Part shown: positions 62,257-64,000 of the stretch, in pieces
Position numbering within the stretch: position 1 is the stretch's first letter
Layout: each line of letters begins with the position of its first letter
DNA from: Paracoccus sediminicola
GTDB lineage: Bacteria > Pseudomonadota > Alphaproteobacteria > Rhodobacterales > Rhodobacteraceae
Assembly: GCF_027912835.1 (NCBI RefSeq)
Contig: NZ_CP115768.1
Location: forward strand, 2,596,501-2,660,500
Direction of reading: 5' to 3'
DNA length: 64,000 bases
Program-made: the position numbers and the translations under genes
The notes under the pieces: generated by a model
Seen by the model: the letters and a program-made list of their open reading frames with translations, nothing else
Databases searched by the model: none
What the model was told of the DNA's origin: nothing

Positions 62257-62691
62257 ATGAGCGATTTCAGCCTCGACGGTTTTCTGCCTTATCTGCTGAA
62301 CAATGCAGCCGAATCGACCAGCCGGGCCTTTTCGGCGCATTACCGCAGGGATCACGGGATGACCCGCGCGCAATGGCGGATCATGGCCCATCTGGGCAGT
62401 TTCGGCGCTCTGACCGCGACCGAGATCTGCCGTCGCGGCTTTCTGGAAAAATCCAAGGTCTCTCGGGCTGTCGCGGCGTTGGAAGAGGCCGGACTGGTGC
62501 GCCGCGCGCCGTCGGACAGCGATCGCCGGGCCGAGCTTTTATCGCTGACGGCACGCGGCCGGGATGTTCATGCAGAGCTTTCGGCCTATGCGCAGGATTT
62601 CCAGTCCGGGCTGGTGCAGCGTCTCGGGCCGGAGCGCGCCGCGACACTTGCGCAGATCCTCGATGAGCTGATCGAGCGGCAGCCTGACTAG
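62257..62691 (+). CDS. MarR-family transcription regulator
   Basis: A 144-residue winged-helix regulator starting MSDFSLDGFLPYLLNNAAES. Recognition region is ALTATEICRRGFLEKSKVSR and the wing is RRAPSDSDRRAELLSLTARG. Start at 62257 is chosen; earlier ATGs at 62209/62215 would place the candidate operator in the coding region. Its neighbour, 55 bases after its stop, is the fumarylacetoacetase gene, so it may respond to an aromatic intermediate. The ligand is unknown. Confidence 0.9.
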   Translation: MSDFSLDGFLPYLLNNAAESTSRAFSAHYRRDHGMTRAQWRIMAHLGSFGALTATEICRRGFLEKSKVSRAVAALEEAGLVRRAPSDSDRRAELLSLTARGRDVHAELSAYAQDFQSGLVQRLGPERAATLAQILDELIERQPD

Positions 62692-62718
62692 GTCTTGAAC
62701 CGAATCCCCCGCTGTGTT

Positions 62719-62734
62719 AGTTGCGTTTGCAACT
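62719..62734. promoter_or_regulatory. Candidate MarR operator before the fumarylacetoacetase gene
   Basis: AGTTGCGTTTGCAACT, a perfect 6-bp inverted repeat around a 4-base centre, 12 bases before the start codon and next to the ribosome-binding site. It repeats the GTTGC-N4-GCAAC pattern seen before marR. Confidence 0.55.
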
Positions 62735-62746
62735 TATGGAGGGATT

Positions 62747-63955
62747 ATGGCAAATCCGACGAAAAGCTGGATCGAAAGCGCCAATGCGGCTGACAGCGAG
62801 TTTCCGATACAGAACCTGCCCTATGGCGTATTTTCCGTGGCCGGCGACCCGCCGCGCTGCGGTGTGGCCATCGGCGACCGTATCGTCGATCTGGCCGCCT
62901 GCGAGGCGCAGGGTCTGCTGGATGCAGGGGGCAGCTTCTCGGCGCCGCAGCTTAATGACTTCATGGCGCTCGGCCGCGAGAAATGGGACGAAATTCGCGC
63001 GAAACTGACGGAGCTTCTGGCCGAAGGCGGCAATACGGAAACCCCCACCGTTGCCATGTCCGATGCCAGGCTGCACCTGCCGATCCATGTGACTGAATAC
63101 ACTGATTTCTACGCCTCAAAGAACCACGCCTTCAATGTCGGCGTTCTGTTCCGGGGCCCGGAAAACGCCCTTCCCGCGCAATGGACCCACATGCCCATCG
63201 GGTATAATGGCCGCGCCTCGTCGGTGGTCGTCTCGGGCACCGATGTGATCCGCCCCATGGGCCAGCTCAAAGGCGAGGACGGGCCGGTCTGGTCGCCCTG
63301 CAAACGTCTGGATCTCGAGCTTGAGATCGGCGCCATCGTCGGCGCGAACTCGACGCTAGGCGAGCGGGTGAGCGTGGAAGAGGCCGAGGATATGATCTTC
63401 GGCTATGTGCTGCTGAATGACTGGTCGGCGCGAGATATTCAGGCCTGGGAGTATCAGCCGCTCGGCCCATTCCAGGCCAAGGCCTTCGCCACCACGATCA
63501 GCCCTTGGATCGTGACTCAGGCCGCGCTTGAACCCTTCCGCAGCGAGGGCGCCGAGCGCGATCACGAGCTTCTGCCCTATCTGAAGGAAAAGCGCCCCGG
63601 CCTTTATGACATCAACCTGTCCTGGTCGCTGAACGGTGAGGTGCTGTCGAACACGAATTACAATGTGATGTATTATTCTTCGGCGCAGCAACTGGCACAT
63701 CACACCGAATCGGGTTGTCCAATGCGTGTCGGCGATCTGCTGGGCACCGGCACCATCTCCGGCCCAGAGCGCGGCCAGACCGGCGCGCTGCTCGAGATGA
63801 CCGAGGGCGGGAAGAACCCGGTTTCGGTCGGCGACGGTCAGCGGACCTTTATCGAGGATGGCGACACGGTCGCGCTGCATGGCCATGCTCAGGGCGACGG
63901 CTACCGCATTGGCTTCGGTCCCTGCTCGGGCAAGATCTTGCCTGCAAAACAGTGA
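62747..63955 (+). CDS. fahA: Fumarylacetoacetase
   Basis: Last step of tyrosine/homogentisate breakdown: fumarylacetoacetate to fumarate and acetoacetate. ATG at 62747, with GGAGGG upstream, gives 402 residues. Characteristic features are FSVAGDPPRCGVAIGD, TEYTDFYASKNHAFNVG, LDLELEIGAIVG, VLLNDWSARDIQAWEYQPLG (catalytic and metal site), and NYNVMYYSSAQQLAHHTESG. Homogentisate dioxygenase or maleylacetoacetate isomerase would be expected next, beyond the window. The final 45 bases of the window show no feature. Confidence 0.93.
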   Translation: MANPTKSWIESANAADSEFPIQNLPYGVFSVAGDPPRCGVAIGDRIVDLAACEAQGLLDAGGSFSAPQLNDFMALGREKWDEIRAKLTELLAEGGNTETPTVAMSDARLHLPIHVTEYTDFYASKNHAFNVGVLFRGPENALPAQWTHMPIGYNGRASSVVVSGTDVIRPMGQLKGEDGPVWSPCKRLDLELEIGAIVGANSTLGERVSVEEAEDMIFGYVLLNDWSARDIQAWEYQPLGPFQAKAFATTISPWIVTQAALEPFRSEGAERDHELLPYLKEKRPGLYDINLSWSLNGEVLSNTNYNVMYYSSAQQLAHHTESGCPMRVGDLLGTGTISGPERGQTGALLEMTEGGKNPVSVGDGQRTFIEDGDTVALHGHAQGDGYRIGFGPCSGKILPAKQ

Positions 63956-64000
63956 CGCGCCGCGTTTGACACGGGCCGCCCTGCGCGGCACCGGACAGCA

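Overview
The window looks like a chromosomal segment, spanning the replication origin, of a high-GC alphaproteobacterium of the order Rhodobacterales, probably close to Paracoccus or Rhodobacter. The evidence is the RegB-SenC-RegA-HvrA redox cluster, the PhyR-NepR-EcfG stress locus, AddAB instead of RecBCD, a TsaE-AmgK fusion followed by MurU, and the gene order rho-mnmE-mnmG-rsmG-parA-parB beside an oriC-like region. These assignments come from reading the sequence, not from database searches. I saw no insertion sequence, prophage, CRISPR array, rRNA or tRNA.

Layout. 1-7.9 kb: tamB (almost complete) and tamA, an outer-membrane translocation pair. 8-11.7 kb: glk, then divergent ahcY-metK of the S-adenosylmethionine cycle behind a leader that can fold as a pseudoknot over the ribosome-binding site. 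11.7-17 kb: a ClpP-family protease, grpE and hrcA, divergent from rph-rdgB-hemW-ybaN. 17-24.2 kb: parB, parA, rsmG, mnmG, mnmE, rho and hemJ on the minus strand, with two parS palindromes. 24.2-24.6 kb: a gene-free AT-rich stretch with five DnaA boxes, the likely oriC. 24.6-27.7 kb: aroE-coaE-dnaQ and a YihY membrane protein.

27.7-32.2 kb: an RNA methyltransferase and the complete general-stress switch (PhyR, NepR, EcfG, HWE/HisKA_2 kinase). 32.3-42.1 kb: an overlapping run of an aldo/keto reductase, TsaE-AmgK, MurU, AddB and AddA, then thioredoxin. 42.1-45.3 kb: an unknown capsule-synthesis-like protein, hslVU and a small membrane protein. 45.3-50.1 kb: a kinase-less PAS protein, RegB, SenC, RegA and HvrA. 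50.1-53.5 kb: an HD hydrolase, secB, fxsA, a Tim44-like gene, an Smr gene and a TfoX-like gene. 53.6-57.1 kb: a split saccharopine (lysine) pathway, a GFA protein, a free-methionine-sulfoxide reductase and an Lrp regulator. 57.2-60.3 kb: assimilatory sulfate reduction, with a CysH-DUF934 fusion. 60.4-64 kb: a nitronate monooxygenase, a uroporphyrinogen-III methyltransferase, a MarR regulator and fumarylacetoacetase.

How it works together. Chromosome start and segregation (oriC, parS, ParAB) sit among tRNA-modification and housekeeping genes. Two signalling hubs lie further along: general stress (PhyR/NepR/EcfG) and redox (RegBA). The remainder is short metabolic operons, often joined by 1-20 base gene overlaps. 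The signals I rate highest are the oriC, the parS sites at the start codons of mnmG and rsmG, the ahcY leader, the ten-unit repeat in TamB, the CysH-DUF934 fusion, and a matching inverted repeat before both marR and the fumarylacetoacetase gene.
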